Of a stretch of 64,000 nucleotides of DNA, positions 7,783 to 17,512 are shown in pieces (within the stretch, counting starts at the first letter, position 1; every line of letters starts with the position of its first letter). Below the pieces are notes generated by a model. It saw only the letters and a list, made by a program, of their open reading frames with translations. It searched no databases and was not told where the DNA came from. The stretch covers positions 1 to 64,000 of the forward strand of contig CAZLNZ010000001.1 in NCBI GenBank assembly GCA_964561145.1, given 5' to 3'. A program made the position numbers and the translations under genes. The DNA comes from RUG14300 sp964561145 (lineage in GTDB: Bacteria > Bacillota > Clostridia > Christensenellales > CAG-1252).

Positions 7783-7867
7783 CCCTTATTTATTTAGTTT
7801 TACACATTTTTAACTTAAGTTATACCAAAAAAGTTGCACCTTGTTGAGAATAAAGACCTAAAAACAA

Positions 7868-7896
7868 TTGACAATAGCCTACAATGCTTTTATAAT
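7868..7896 (+). promoter_or_regulatory. tRNA-Thr promoter, full consensus
   Basis: TTGACA (7868-7873), 17 bases, TATAAT (7891-7896), matching the sigma-A consensus at every position, 20 bases before the tRNA. Confidence 0.9.
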
Positions 7897-7915
7897 AAAT
7901 AGGTAATGTAGGTTT

Positions 7916-7991
7916 GCTGATATGGCTCAGCAGGTAGAGCACGTCCTTGGTAAGGACGAGGTCACCAGTTCGAATCTGGTTATCAGCTCCA
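7916..7991 (+). tRNA. tRNA-Thr (anticodon GGT)
   Basis: 76 bases including an encoded CCA. Acceptor stem GCTGATA/TATCAGC is perfect; D-arm GGCTC-AGCAGGTA-GAGC; anticodon arm CGTCC-TTGGTAA-GGACG with anticodon GGT (reads ACC/ACT); T-arm ACCAG-TTCGAAT-CTGGT; discriminator T. It stands alone between its own promoter and terminator. Confidence 0.96.
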
Positions 7992-8004
7992 TTAAAAATG
8001 ACTA

Positions 8005-8047
8005 GTCTTGATACAAGAATAACCTGTATCAAGACCTTTTTTTATTT
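8005..8047 (+). terminator. tRNA-Thr terminator
   Basis: GTCTTGATACA (8005-8015) and TGTATCAAGAC (8025-8035) form a perfect 11-bp stem with a 9-base loop, followed by a long T run. It is 13 bases after the tRNA. Confidence 0.93.
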
Positions 8048-8224
8048 TTCCATTTGATAAAGATAGCATAAGTCCCTTTTCTTTGTTTGGTAATTCTCGG
8101 AACCATATTTTAGGCATGTACCAATTAACAAAAATGGATCCTATCTTAGTATCATTGCTTTTGCTTCTGTTGATATATTATTTATAAATGCTTACTTCTA
8201 GTTTTTACGGATTATGCTTGATGC

Positions 8225-9169
8225 CTATTTGTATAATATTTCAAGTACACCGTCAACAAAACGTGCTTCGCAATAACACATACGTCTATCCTCGCAAGGA
8301 TTATTATAATTGGTGTGACAATGAAAAACGCATATTAATTTATCATTATCATAGAAAAATGAATTGTGTCCCGGTCCGGAAAGCTCATCGGGAATGTAAG
8401 CTAAAATAGGATTTCCTTCGTATTTTTTGAAGGGGCCAAGCGGACTTTCTGCCACTGAATAGCAAACCGAATAATAGATAGAGCAATAGTAATTGGTGGA
8501 ATAGGTCATGTAGTACTTTCCGTCGTGCTTCAAAACAGTAGGACCTTCATTCCAAATCCACCCCTCTTCACCCTTATCCTTACGCCACTTAGAAATATCA
8601 CCTATGCAGTAGCTTGGCAAAGACATATATTCCCATGGAACGTCAGGAGTGGAAACTAGCTTTGGTTTTGATGTGAGCTTTGTAAGAGATTCATCCAGCT
8701 TTGCAACAAATAATTGACTCGTATGAATGCCGTTAACAATGTTGGTTGAACAATCCTTACCAAAATACAAATAACCCTGTCCGTCATCGTCAACAAAGCA
8801 GGTGGCATCGATTGTAGCTACCTCCAAAGTAAACATAGGTTTCCCGGGATAGACGTCAATGAAAGGACCTTCGGGACTGTCACTTATGGCAACACCTGTA
8901 CGTAATAGACCGATTTCGTCCCTTGCAGTAAAGTGCATAACGAACTTTCCATCCTTGCGTTTGATGACTTCGGGTGCCCAAAAACTACCTTTTCCAAAGC
9001 CTTGATTGCCATCATAGCAAAGTCCCGCCTTTTCTAGTTTGGACAAGTTTGTGCCTTTCCAAACCAAAAAGCCATGAGCAAAAGAGGTGGCATACATATA
9101 GTACATTTCACCCTCTTTCAAAACAAATGGATCACCAATATACGTTATATCCGTTTTTACATAACTCAT
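8225..9169 (-). CDS. Intracellular glycoside hydrolase family 43 enzyme
   Basis: 314 residues, a single five-bladed propeller domain without signal peptide, so it acts on imported sugars. The GH43 triad is visible: D13 in IGDPFV (base), D121 in IDATCFVDDDG (pKa modulator) and E208 in WNEGP (acid), plus SGPGHNSFF carrying the usual active-site His. GH43 enzymes remove alpha-L-arabinofuranosyl or beta-xylosyl units. With GH127 and another GH43 in the same run an arabinofuranosidase is the better guess. It is the last gene of the minus-strand locus, 18 bases after the membrane-protein gene. Confidence 0.85.
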   Translation of the reverse strand: MSYVKTDITYIGDPFVLKEGEMYYMYATSFAHGFLVWKGTNLSKLEKAGLCYDGNQGFGKGSFWAPEVIKRKDGKFVMHFTARDEIGLLRTGVAISDSPEGPFIDVYPGKPMFTLEVATIDATCFVDDDGQGYLYFGKDCSTNIVNGIHTSQLFVAKLDESLTKLTSKPKLVSTPDVPWEYMSLPSYCIGDISKWRKDKGEEGWIWNEGPTVLKHDGKYYMTYSTNYYCSIYYSVCYSVAESPLGPFKKYEGNPILAYIPDELSGPGHNSFFYDNDKLICVFHCHTNYNNPCEDRRMCYCEARFVDGVLEILYK

Positions 9170-9187
9170 AATTACACCTCAATTAAA

Positions 9188-10453
9188 TTAATTATGTTCA
9201 GCTTGTTGTTTTTCGTCACCCTCTATGTCCTTGAGTTTTCTGGTTGCTTCTATAATGATAAACAAAATGCTTCGTATTGCAAAAATAACCAAAAAACAGA
9301 TTATCCCGAATGCATAAGCCCCGTCTTGGGATAAAAATAAACCGGCAATCAATGTAGCGATTGCTGTAAACAAACCGCTCATTACTATAAAAGAGCCAAT
9401 AAGTTGTAGTGATACAAGGAAGAAATAGCCGATTGCAGATTTTCTTACCCTGCACACAATAAATAATGCCAACGTTAGCGCTAACCACAAAAGCAAGGAC
9501 CAAGGAAAGGTTCTTGCAAGGTTCATTCCGTAAAGTACTGCATACAATCCGACACCGGAACTTTCACATTTTTGTACAAAACTCTTGGATATTTGAGAAG
9601 CATCATTTTGCGTCGCATCGACCATTCCGTTTATGTTAGAATAATATCCGGCGAATGAGCGTGATGTTTTTCCGACGAACGCCATTTGACAGCTATTGCG
9701 ATACAACGCCATATACTTATTACAGTCGGATATCAAGCTGTCGTAATATCCCTTTATTGTAGGAACATTACTGTCCTGTTCAGATATATCACATTCTGAA
9801 TAATAATTTACAATATACAGCTTATAAAGTTCTGCTCCGTAGGTTTCAGAGGAAGAATCCAAGCTGTGATAGGCATCGGCAACGTCTTTATCGTAACGAA
9901 TATTACTTGTGTCAGACAAAGTTTCCAAAAATTCCTTATATTTTGCTTGATTTTCCGCAAGGGAAATATCAATCTCATTACCGGTGTACTGAACGGACAA
10001 TGTATACTTTTCTCTCAATGCAGTGGGCAAATCAAGGTAATCCTCATAGCTTGCTACGGCACCTGCTTCAGATTTTGCAACTACGTTAAAATCAATAAAA
10101 ATGTTTAAAGTATCTCTGAAATCAACAATCAATTGATAGTCATTGACAACATAGTTTTGTTGATAATCATTTGCAAAAGTGTTTATGCACATTTCACCCG
10201 TTGCGACACCATCTTGAATTGAAAAGGTAAACTCTTCGTCAGCAAAGGCGTTTTCGATAAATTCGTGAAATTGCTCTGCTTGGCTAAAAGCAACACGGAA
10301 CGATAAAAAATGTCCGCCCCAAAGAGCTAAAAACACAAATATTAAAGCTAAGAACCAACCCAAAATCGAATTGGTAGCAGTATGTTCTTTTGCAGTTCTT
10401 GCAATTTTATTTGAGAAGAAACTTCCAAAAAAATATTTTAGCCAAGCACTCAT
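9188..10453 (-). CDS. Membrane protein of unknown function in the GH43/GH127 locus
   Basis: 421 residues, not recognised. One hydrophobic segment at about 32-54, a 260-residue polar, probably extracellular middle part (rich in Asp, Tyr, Asn and Ser), and a C-terminal block of about four hydrophobic segments (about 310-400). It ends in a charged cytosolic tail. An AAGGAG site precedes the ATG. The location between secreted lipoproteins and a cytosolic GH43 suggests a role in sensing, anchoring or export for this sugar system, but nothing in the sequence proves this. Confidence 0.6.
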   Translation of the reverse strand: MSAWLKYFFGSFFSNKIARTAKEHTATNSILGWFLALIFVFLALWGGHFLSFRVAFSQAEQFHEFIENAFADEEFTFSIQDGVATGEMCINTFANDYQQNYVVNDYQLIVDFRDTLNIFIDFNVVAKSEAGAVASYEDYLDLPTALREKYTLSVQYTGNEIDISLAENQAKYKEFLETLSDTSNIRYDKDVADAYHSLDSSSETYGAELYKLYIVNYYSECDISEQDSNVPTIKGYYDSLISDCNKYMALYRNSCQMAFVGKTSRSFAGYYSNINGMVDATQNDASQISKSFVQKCESSGVGLYAVLYGMNLARTFPWSLLLWLALTLALFIVCRVRKSAIGYFFLVSLQLIGSFIVMSGLFTAIATLIAGLFLSQDGAYAFGIICFLVIFAIRSILFIIIEATRKLKDIEGDEKQQAEHN

Positions 10454-10516
10454 TGTTACTCCTTACCTATTGTGTGGATAAATAGATTATACCACACAAT
10501 AGGTGAAATAAGATAT

Positions 10517-12514
10517 CTAATAATACATTCTTTGGTCAATACCGAATTTACTTATTTTATAGGAAACGCAATTGTCTGTGTACAAAACCCTTCCATCACG
10601 ATTTGTAATGTTTGCAGAAGGATATCCGGTCGTTTCACCGGGAGTGTAGCTGTAGAATTTTACGTATGCGTAAGGTCCGTCAGAACTGTTGACGTTGTTA
10701 GCAAAACCGATAAACATTTTATAGGTGATAGCATATCTGTAACCGTCATAGGTTTTGCCCCTGTCAACGATATCTACCGAGATCTTCAAGTCGGTAACTC
10801 CTCTGGTATTATTAATATAGTAATCACCGTTGCAGAAAATGGCAAAATATGTTCCGTCCCAGCCGTATCCAACGTCACCATTCCACAACTCAAACTCGAT
10901 GTGGGTGACATTGCTCCACTTATCGTCACCGGTAGCACGTAGCTCATAGTTGTCGACAAACTGTGTCATCTCCACAAACAAGCCGTTGCTCAGAGCAACA
11001 GATTTAATGGCGTATCTTTCAGGAACCTCAGTTTCAAGAGAGTTTGAAGCATTAATACTCTCAAGTTCGTCACCAAAATGTTTATTAATATTTGTAGTAT
11101 CCGTTAATTCATAGTACTCAGACGGATTTCCGGGATAGTGCTTGTTAGTCCAGAGCCAGCCTTGTCCCTCCTGTTCGCCGAAGGCATTTTGCCTATCCAA
11201 AATAAATGATACCTCGTTTGGGGATTGTACTGCCCATGCAAAGGATAAATAATCGGGCTTAGAGGTAAGACCTAGCGTTGAATAAGGAATAGCCACTTCA
11301 TAGATATAGGAATATTTATAGTCATATCCTTCTACAGGAATTTGATTAATCTGTACTTTGGAAAATACCGCTTGGCGATAGGGCACATAGTCGTTATAGC
11401 CTGAAATTCCAATATCTGTTTCAATACCGCCGTCTATGTCAACGGCAATACGGTGTATGCCTTCACGATATATGTTGTCAATATACGATGCAGTTGAGTC
11501 AAACAATAACTCAATACCATCATTTGCCCATATATTATCGTTGCCTTTTGTGCAAACCTTATCTTTGACGTTAAAGAGCATGTACACAGCATCCTCTCCA
11601 AGAACAGCTTTAACCGTTGCTCTGACTACAGGATTGGTGTTATTGGCTTCAACTTCGTTTATGGTATATTCCGTTGCCTCAGCGTAGTACTCGTCTTGCC
11701 AATCGGCTATAATGTCCTTAGTCGGTTTAGTAGAATATCCCACGTCAACAAAACCGTTATCATCAACTCTGCCGTAGCTGGTAGGAAGAGTATGACTCAT
11801 GCCCTTTACAGAAAACCAGGTTCGAGATGTATCTTCACGGTTTTGAACGTTATTGAATGCCGGCAATACGCCGACCTCATTCGGTTTTTCTGTAAGACCG
11901 AACTCTGTCCAAGGAATGTATATCTCAACAGTATAACCCTTTGCACCGTTTTGAGTGTTAAGCGTTCCGTCAATTGTTCCGGAAACTTCCGCTTGGAAAT
12001 AGCCAAGGACCCAGGGGTATGAGCTTCCGTCAAACGCCAACGTACGACCAAACCAAGTTTGATACTGTCCCAGACAATTTGCTCTTATGTGCAAGCAGTC
12101 ACTACGTACTTTATCTTGATTTAATGCTTCCAAGGTAAGACTATAGGAAGGATTCGGGTCAATGTACACCTCAACGGTATCATTTTCGTAAAATTCTTTT
12201 TCAGAGGAAATGTAAACGCTTTTATCGTCCACTTCAATAAAACAATATATTCCCTGATTACCCAAGTAAACGTAGGTTGTAACGGTTGTGCCGGTGTTTG
12301 TTTCGGTAAAGGACAATGGATTTTGGTATTGAGCTTCGTTGCGTATTCCGTCGACAATCATATTGTCGTCCTTTTGCAATTGGGAAGGACTTTCCGTAAG
12401 ATATCCATGTGTAGCAGTAAAGACAATACTGTCACCGCCACTGCAGCCTATCATTGTAAACAGTAAAACCACTACGACAGACAAGGCTACAAGCATTTTC
12501 AACTTTTTATTCAT
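10517..12514 (-). CDS. Lipoprotein with two CBM9-like domains and a shared C-terminal domain
   Basis: 665 residues. Lipobox MIGC puts the lipidated Cys at 24. Two CBM9/DOMON-like beta-sandwiches follow (about 45-255 and 270-480), each with the pattern of DGxxxExxY..., VYxGxxGxYxxxEVxD and an aromatic GYxxEIxIPWxEFG strand. Residues about 500-665 form a third domain that is clearly homologous to the C-terminus of the BNR lipoprotein at 19544-22903 (shared HxEFExWNGxxGYGWxGTYFAIF and YTDNCxSY). It probably displays sugar-binding domains on the cell surface and feeds the ABC importer of the same run. Confidence 0.75.
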   Translation of the reverse strand: MNKKLKMLVALSVVVVLLFTMIGCSGGDSIVFTATHGYLTESPSQLQKDDNMIVDGIRNEAQYQNPLSFTETNTGTTVTTYVYLGNQGIYCFIEVDDKSVYISSEKEFYENDTVEVYIDPNPSYSLTLEALNQDKVRSDCLHIRANCLGQYQTWFGRTLAFDGSSYPWVLGYFQAEVSGTIDGTLNTQNGAKGYTVEIYIPWTEFGLTEKPNEVGVLPAFNNVQNREDTSRTWFSVKGMSHTLPTSYGRVDDNGFVDVGYSTKPTKDIIADWQDEYYAEATEYTINEVEANNTNPVVRATVKAVLGEDAVYMLFNVKDKVCTKGNDNIWANDGIELLFDSTASYIDNIYREGIHRIAVDIDGGIETDIGISGYNDYVPYRQAVFSKVQINQIPVEGYDYKYSYIYEVAIPYSTLGLTSKPDYLSFAWAVQSPNEVSFILDRQNAFGEQEGQGWLWTNKHYPGNPSEYYELTDTTNINKHFGDELESINASNSLETEVPERYAIKSVALSNGLFVEMTQFVDNYELRATGDDKWSNVTHIEFELWNGDVGYGWDGTYFAIFCNGDYYINNTRGVTDLKISVDIVDRGKTYDGYRYAITYKMFIGFANNVNSSDGPYAYVKFYSYTPGETTGYPSANITNRDGRVLYTDNCVSYKISKFGIDQRMYY

Positions 12515-12532
12515 AATCGCATTCCTCCACTG

Positions 12533-14059
12533 TTATTTGCCAACGATAACTATTTCACTCAAAGAAACGTCTTTGTCCACTGTTATCGTGACTTGATTTG
12601 CCGAAACTTGTACAAATTGGGCTATTGCACAGCTGCCGGGCTGCTTGTGTTCAAATTCGTATTCATCCACATAACGATATTCCGGATTGAAATCAAGTTT
12701 TATCCTTTTACTACCAATTTTTACATCTGCTGAAGTTGCACTTGCCGAATACAAGCAACTATCGTAAATCATTATAGCTACAATATCGTACTTTTTGTCA
12801 AATGTGAAAGCAAACTTGGTTTTACTTAAGGCGGAATATTCATACTTGTATGCTGTTGCCGATTTATAGTTGATAATGCCATCCGTTAACAAGTTGACGT
12901 TACCGCTACCTGATGCGGTAACGGTTGCAAGAGATGCTATATTTTTGTAATCACCACTTCCCGATGGCAAGAGTTGCGGAGTAATGGAGGGACCACTGAC
13001 AGCGGGAATTCCTTGCTCGTCAAAAGCAATTCTGTCAAAACAAATCTTTCTTTCCGAACCACCGTTATTTACATCGATATGTGAGTGGTAAGCGATGAAA
13101 AGTTCTGTTCCGTCAACGGAAGGAAATATTGAATTATGTCCTGTTCCCGAAACAAAGGACCAATCGGGATGAGCCTCTAAAACTGGGTTATCCGATGTTT
13201 TTTCAAAACCTGACATCGGATTGTCGCTTATTGCAACACCTACTGCATAAGCACTGTTTTGATAGTAGTTTGCAGAATAGAACAAATAATATTTGTCATT
13301 ATTCTTTATAACATAGGGAGCTTCGTTCCATTTATTGGAGGAATTTGGATTTTCCCAAGTCTGAGATGGCACCACCAAGGCATTTTCTCCGATGTATTCG
13401 ATTTCAACCATATTCTTCATCTTCGCAACAAAGATTGAAGAGGTTTTTGACACTTGATCCTTAGAAACATATAAATAGATGTCTCCGTTGTCGTCAATAA
13501 AGGGACTAGGGTCAATGCAAGGAAAACCGAAATCGATGGGCATATCTTGGTGAGAATAGGTTTTACCGTCGATTGTCCCCTCGATCTCCTTAAAGGGTCC
13601 TTCCGGACTATTGCTTGTGGCAAGCCCTATACCCATTCTGCCTGTCTTTGAATCTTTAGCAGAGTAGTACATATAGAATACTCCGTCTTTTTCGATAACT
13701 TCGGGTGCCCACAAGGACGTTACACCCCAAGAGTCACGCCTTGGAATGAATATCGCACCAAGCTCTGTCCAGTCTGAAAGATTCTTGGATTTCCAACCTT
13801 GTAGGTAGCCTGTATTGCCATCGTAGGCTGCGTTTGTAGCGTACAGATAATAGGTATCTCCAACGGTAATTACGCAAGGATCTGCGGCTTCGGTAACAAT
13901 ACCTTCATTTTGATAAAAAAGATTTTTATCATATCCGTCGACGGACAAATAGTCATTATACTCGATTCCGCCATAACAGCCTGTCATATATATCAAAGAG
14001 AATATCAATAATATTGCCAATGATGAGCATATGATTTTCATTTTTTCATTTTTATACAT
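12533..14059 (-). CDS. Secreted GH43 lipoprotein with discoidin-like C-terminus
   Basis: 508 residues. Lipobox YMTGC with Cys28. The GH43 propeller spans about 55-370 with D60 (EAADPCVI), D183 (CIDPSPFIDD) and E246 (WNEAPYV), and SGTGHNS as the conserved His segment. From about 375 a discoidin/F5-8-like sandwich follows (ASLATVTASGSG... LLTDGIINY), probably for binding the polysaccharide. It should cut arabinan/arabinoxylan-type chains outside the cell, complementing the intracellular GH43 and GH127. The AAGGAG site 7 bases before the first ATG supports this start over Met7. Confidence 0.87.
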   Translation of the reverse strand: MYKNEKMKIICSSLAILLIFSLIYMTGCYGGIEYNDYLSVDGYDKNLFYQNEGIVTEAADPCVITVGDTYYLYATNAAYDGNTGYLQGWKSKNLSDWTELGAIFIPRRDSWGVTSLWAPEVIEKDGVFYMYYSAKDSKTGRMGIGLATSNSPEGPFKEIEGTIDGKTYSHQDMPIDFGFPCIDPSPFIDDNGDIYLYVSKDQVSKTSSIFVAKMKNMVEIEYIGENALVVPSQTWENPNSSNKWNEAPYVIKNNDKYYLFYSANYYQNSAYAVGVAISDNPMSGFEKTSDNPVLEAHPDWSFVSGTGHNSIFPSVDGTELFIAYHSHIDVNNGGSERKICFDRIAFDEQGIPAVSGPSITPQLLPSGSGDYKNIASLATVTASGSGNVNLLTDGIINYKSATAYKYEYSALSKTKFAFTFDKKYDIVAIMIYDSCLYSASATSADVKIGSKRIKLDFNPEYRYVDEYEFEHKQPGSCAIAQFVQVSANQVTITVDKDVSLSEIVIVGK

Positions 14060-14126
14060 ACGTTACTCCTTCATATCAATTAATTGATAAGATGAACTTT
14101 TTTATTTTAATCTTTTCAAATATAAG

Positions 14127-14972
14127 CTACTCTTTCATTCCGGTCATAACAATGCCTTCGATAAAATGCTTTTGAGCGGCAAAGTACAAAATTAACATTG
14201 GTAACATAATGATGATACTTGCAGCCATAATGTTTGGCCAATAACTCTCGGCACTGCCTGTCATCAAATGAAGCTCAAGCTGCAATGTGTATAATTCTCT
14301 AGAGTTAAGGTAAAGCATGGGTCCGAAGTAGTCATTGTAACCTGCAATAACCCATAGAATGAATTGTGCTATTAGAGCAGGACGAGAAAGTGGCAAAATG
14401 ATACGTGTAAATACGCCGAACTTGGATAATCCGTCTAATTCCGCAGCTTCGATAAGTGAATCGGGAATTGTTGTAAAATACTGTCGTAAATAGAATACGC
14501 ATGATGCTGTTCCAAATGCCGTTGGAACCATAAGGGGTAAGAAGGTGTCAACCCAGCCTATCGTATCGTAGATAACATAGGCCGGAGTCATCGTAATAAC
14601 TCCGGGCAACATCATACTGCCCATTAGAATCGCAAACATGCCTTTGCTAAACTTGAAACGTATCTTTGCAAAGGCAAATGCTGCAAGTGCAGAGTTTAAT
14701 ACGCCGATCACAGCAATTGGAAGTGTGATTATAAGAGTATTCTTTAGACCATTCCAAAGGTTTGGATTTGCAAAAATTGTTTTATATGCATCAAGACTAA
14801 TATATCCCATATAAAACTTGAAGGGGATTTTTACCGAGTCAGCATAAGTTTTGAATGACGTACTGATAACTATCGAGAACGGAAACAAAACGGCAAGACA
14901 AGCTAATATCAAAAAGAAATAGGTAAAAAAGTTCTCCCATTTAAAGTTAGTTTTACGTTTAGGCTTAATCAT
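14127..14972 (-). CDS. Sugar ABC transporter permease (MalG/AraQ type)
   Basis: 281 residues from the start preferred here. The frame is open to 14999, but the ATG at 14972 overlaps the end of the partner permease (ATGATTAA) and leaves the normal N-terminus MIKPKRK before the first membrane helix. Six hydrophobic segments are seen. The ATPase-contact EAA motif is EAAELDGLSKFGVFTRIILP. It should form the inner-membrane channel with the gene at 14965-15858. No ATPase is encoded in the run, so a shared MsmK/UgpC-type ATPase elsewhere is likely. Confidence 0.9.
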   Translation of the reverse strand: MIKPKRKTNFKWENFFTYFFLILACLAVLFPFSIVISTSFKTYADSVKIPFKFYMGYISLDAYKTIFANPNLWNGLKNTLIITLPIAVIGVLNSALAAFAFAKIRFKFSKGMFAILMGSMMLPGVITMTPAYVIYDTIGWVDTFLPLMVPTAFGTASCVFYLRQYFTTIPDSLIEAAELDGLSKFGVFTRIILPLSRPALIAQFILWVIAGYNDYFGPMLYLNSRELYTLQLELHLMTGSAESYWPNIMAASIIIMLPMLILYFAAQKHFIEGIVMTGMKE

Positions 14973-15858
14973 AATGCACCCACTTTTTGCTGAACGCAAA
15001 GTTAATTATTGTAAATACCATAACAATCAGTCCGACAATCCAACCAAGTGCCGAGGCATACCCCATACCGTTTGAGAAATCCTCAAAAGCCATATAGTAC
15101 ACATAGAAGGTCATTGAGTTCCACGGTTGAGTAGGCGTCATTACTTGGAAGTTTGCCAGCGTTTGTAAAGCTCCGATAAATCCCATTATTACAAGGAAAA
15201 AAGTAGTAGAGGAAATTAGCGGAAAGGTTATCTTGAAAAATATAATAAACTTGTTCGCGCCGTCTATTTGCGCAGCCTCGTAGTAAGACTTATTTACAGA
15301 TCCAAGTGCAGCAGTAAACAATATTATATTATATCCAAGGCTCCCCCAAACGGACATTGCAATCATACAGGGCATAATTGTACTGGAATTATTTAGCCAA
15401 TCTACACGAGCAAGCCCTAAAATATCCATAATATCATTCAAAACACCGTAGTTATAGTCAAACATCCACTTCCACATTGTAGATGTTGCAACTACAGAGC
15501 AAACGTATGGTATGAAGATAATGATACGGAAAATCTTGACAAAGCGAATTTTCTTGTTCATCAATACGGCAAGGAAAAGAGAAATTGCTAAGCCTATTCC
15601 TACAGAGCCTATGGCATAAATAAAGGTGTTTCCTATTGACTGAAAAAACCTTTTATCCTCTGTGAAAATCTTGATATAGTTTTCCAAGCCTGTAAGCTTA
15701 ATTTCAAACATATTGAAGGAGGACAACTCACCGAATGAAAGAAATAAAGATAAAACCATTGGAAGACAACCAAAGAGGAAAAAGCCTAGAACAGGAAGAG
15801 CTGCAAATAATGTTCCGGTCACATTATTTCTTTGCGTTCTACTTAAAAACTTTTTCAT
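14965..15858 (-). CDS. Sugar ABC transporter permease (MalF/UgpA/LacF type)
   Basis: 297 residues, six membrane helices, EAA loop YYEAAQIDGANKFIIFFKIT. It pairs with the following permease, with which its 3' end overlaps by 8 bases, and with the binding protein just upstream. Together they import oligosaccharides released by the secreted GH43. Its ribosome site is weak, which suggests coupling or lower expression than the binding protein. Confidence 0.92.
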   Translation of the reverse strand: MKKFLSRTQRNNVTGTLFAALPVLGFFLFGCLPMVLSLFLSFGELSSFNMFEIKLTGLENYIKIFTEDKRFFQSIGNTFIYAIGSVGIGLAISLFLAVLMNKKIRFVKIFRIIIFIPYVCSVVATSTMWKWMFDYNYGVLNDIMDILGLARVDWLNNSSTIMPCMIAMSVWGSLGYNIILFTAALGSVNKSYYEAAQIDGANKFIIFFKITFPLISSTTFFLVIMGFIGALQTLANFQVMTPTQPWNSMTFYVYYMAFEDFSNGMGYASALGWIVGLIVMVFTIINFAFSKKWVHYD

Positions 15859-15903
15859 AATTGTTTATCACAAAAATACTTTTCAAATATTGTTTCGTTA
15901 CTA

Positions 15904-17502
15904 TTATTGGTAATAGTTGTCAATTACCCCTTGCGTTGAATTTTGTGTAGCTGCTTTTAATGCAGCGAGTGTCATTTTTCCTGCAAGAACGTCGTCGTTA
16001 AAATCATTTGCCCATTCGTTAATCCAAGCCTTACTTGGGAGATAACCCCAATCGCCTACAGTTTGGTAATATGCCGCATCGGCAAATACCTTTGCGTTAG
16101 CCGGCTTTTGATCGGATTGCAAAAACACCTCAGAGTTTGCGAGTGCCATTGTGTTTGGAACAGTAAAACCTGCTTCTGCAAAAGCCTTTTGTCCTACTTC
16201 ACCACAAAGGTATTCAACAAATCTCCAAGCCGCATCTTTCTTTTTACTTTTCGATGAAATACAAATAGCTTCGGATCCGCTGTGACCTGCTTGTACGCCG
16301 CTAACCTTCAAACTTCCGTCTTCATTGTACTCTTTATAGATAGGCAACGGAGCAACGTCCCAATCAAAATCGGTGACGGTTTTACGGAAAATACCTGTTG
16401 CATATCTGGTATCCAAAAGCATAGCGACTTGCTTGGAGGAAAACATACCGTAGTTAGAGTTTGAACCGGTAACATCGGGCTTTGGAGAAACTTTGTGAGA
16501 TACCGACAAGTTTACATAGTATTGTACACCCTCTAAATGACTTGGCAGTTGTCCGCACTTTGCTTTGTCTGCATCGGTCATCTTACCTTTATCCTCGTAC
16601 TCAATCGTCTCTCCTACTTGATATGTTCTTGAGCCAATGGTAATAGTGCCTTCCTGAACAATCCAGTTAGGGGTGTCATCAAATAATGTAAACTCGTACT
16701 TACCACCTGTGGAAAGGGAACTATCGGTAACCCACTCAAGGTTATCTGCACCAAGAGTCCTGCCAAAACAGAACCAGTTTGAAACGTAAACGCCATACTT
16801 GGTTATACTTGCATTGTTACGAACAGGTGCTTCGGCATTACTTGTCGTTAAGCAAGAAATTTCTAAAAATTCATCCCAATCCATTGCTACTTGGTTGTTG
16901 AAGTACTTTTGTCCGTTGTAAGTGAAAAACGCAGTAGCATCGCCATAAGTCTCAAGAGATTGCTCTGCAGTCATACTAATACATTCAATACCTACTGCAG
17001 CAAATGCATCTTTGTTATAATAAATTGCTGACGTGCTGTAGTCACGCATGATACCGTAAAGGTTACCTGTACCACTCTTGCGAGCAGTGGTATCGTAGCG
17101 ATATCTGGAAATACCTTCGGTCCACATTTCATCGAGGTTTAGAACGGTGCTATTTGCGAGATATTCGTCCACCGGCTCAATATAGCCCGCTTCGATCCAG
17201 GGTTTGATTTCACCGTCACCTGCAACAAATACGTCAAATGTATTGCTACCACGCATATTGTTGTTGATTTTTGTTTGGTAGTCACCCGTAGGAATTGGTG
17301 TGTATGTTACCTCGATATCGGGATTTTCTGCGTTGAACTGCTTTACAAGCTGAGTAAAAATGGCTTGCTCCGTTTCGTTACCCCAACTTGCGAAGGTTAT
17401 TTTATTCGACTTGCTTGTTCCACAAGCACAAGCGGCAATGGCAACACTTGAAAGCATAACCATAACCAAAGCAATAATGATTATTTTTCTAGTCAATTTC
17501 AT
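15904..17502 (-). CDS. Sugar ABC transporter substrate-binding lipoprotein
   Basis: 532 residues, long for the family-1 solute-binding proteins (usually 420-460). Lipobox AIAAC with Cys25. The mature start KITFASWGNETEQAIFTQLVKQFNAENP is typical of oligosaccharide binders, and the hinge motif ..KKDAAWRFVEYLCGE lies near the C-terminus. Extra length is in the middle (about 240-330). It should capture arabino-oligosaccharides for the two permeases downstream. A perfect AAGGAGG site fits high expression. Confidence 0.92.
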   Translation of the reverse strand: MKLTRKIIIIALVMVMLSSVAIAACACGTSKSNKITFASWGNETEQAIFTQLVKQFNAENPDIEVTYTPIPTGDYQTKINNNMRGSNTFDVFVAGDGEIKPWIEAGYIEPVDEYLANSTVLNLDEMWTEGISRYRYDTTARKSGTGNLYGIMRDYSTSAIYYNKDAFAAVGIECISMTAEQSLETYGDATAFFTYNGQKYFNNQVAMDWDEFLEISCLTTSNAEAPVRNNASITKYGVYVSNWFCFGRTLGADNLEWVTDSSLSTGGKYEFTLFDDTPNWIVQEGTITIGSRTYQVGETIEYEDKGKMTDADKAKCGQLPSHLEGVQYYVNLSVSHKVSPKPDVTGSNSNYGMFSSKQVAMLLDTRYATGIFRKTVTDFDWDVAPLPIYKEYNEDGSLKVSGVQAGHSGSEAICISSKSKKKDAAWRFVEYLCGEVGQKAFAEAGFTVPNTMALANSEVFLQSDQKPANAKVFADAAYYQTVGDWGYLPSKAWINEWANDFNDDVLAGKMTLAALKAATQNSTQGVIDNYYQ

Positions 17503-17512
17503 AATGACCTCC

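Noticed and set aside
10472..10942. 156-codon plus-strand frame antisense to the CBM9-like lipoprotein gene
   Set aside because: It overlaps a well-supported gene with lipobox and strong ribosome site and shows no domain.
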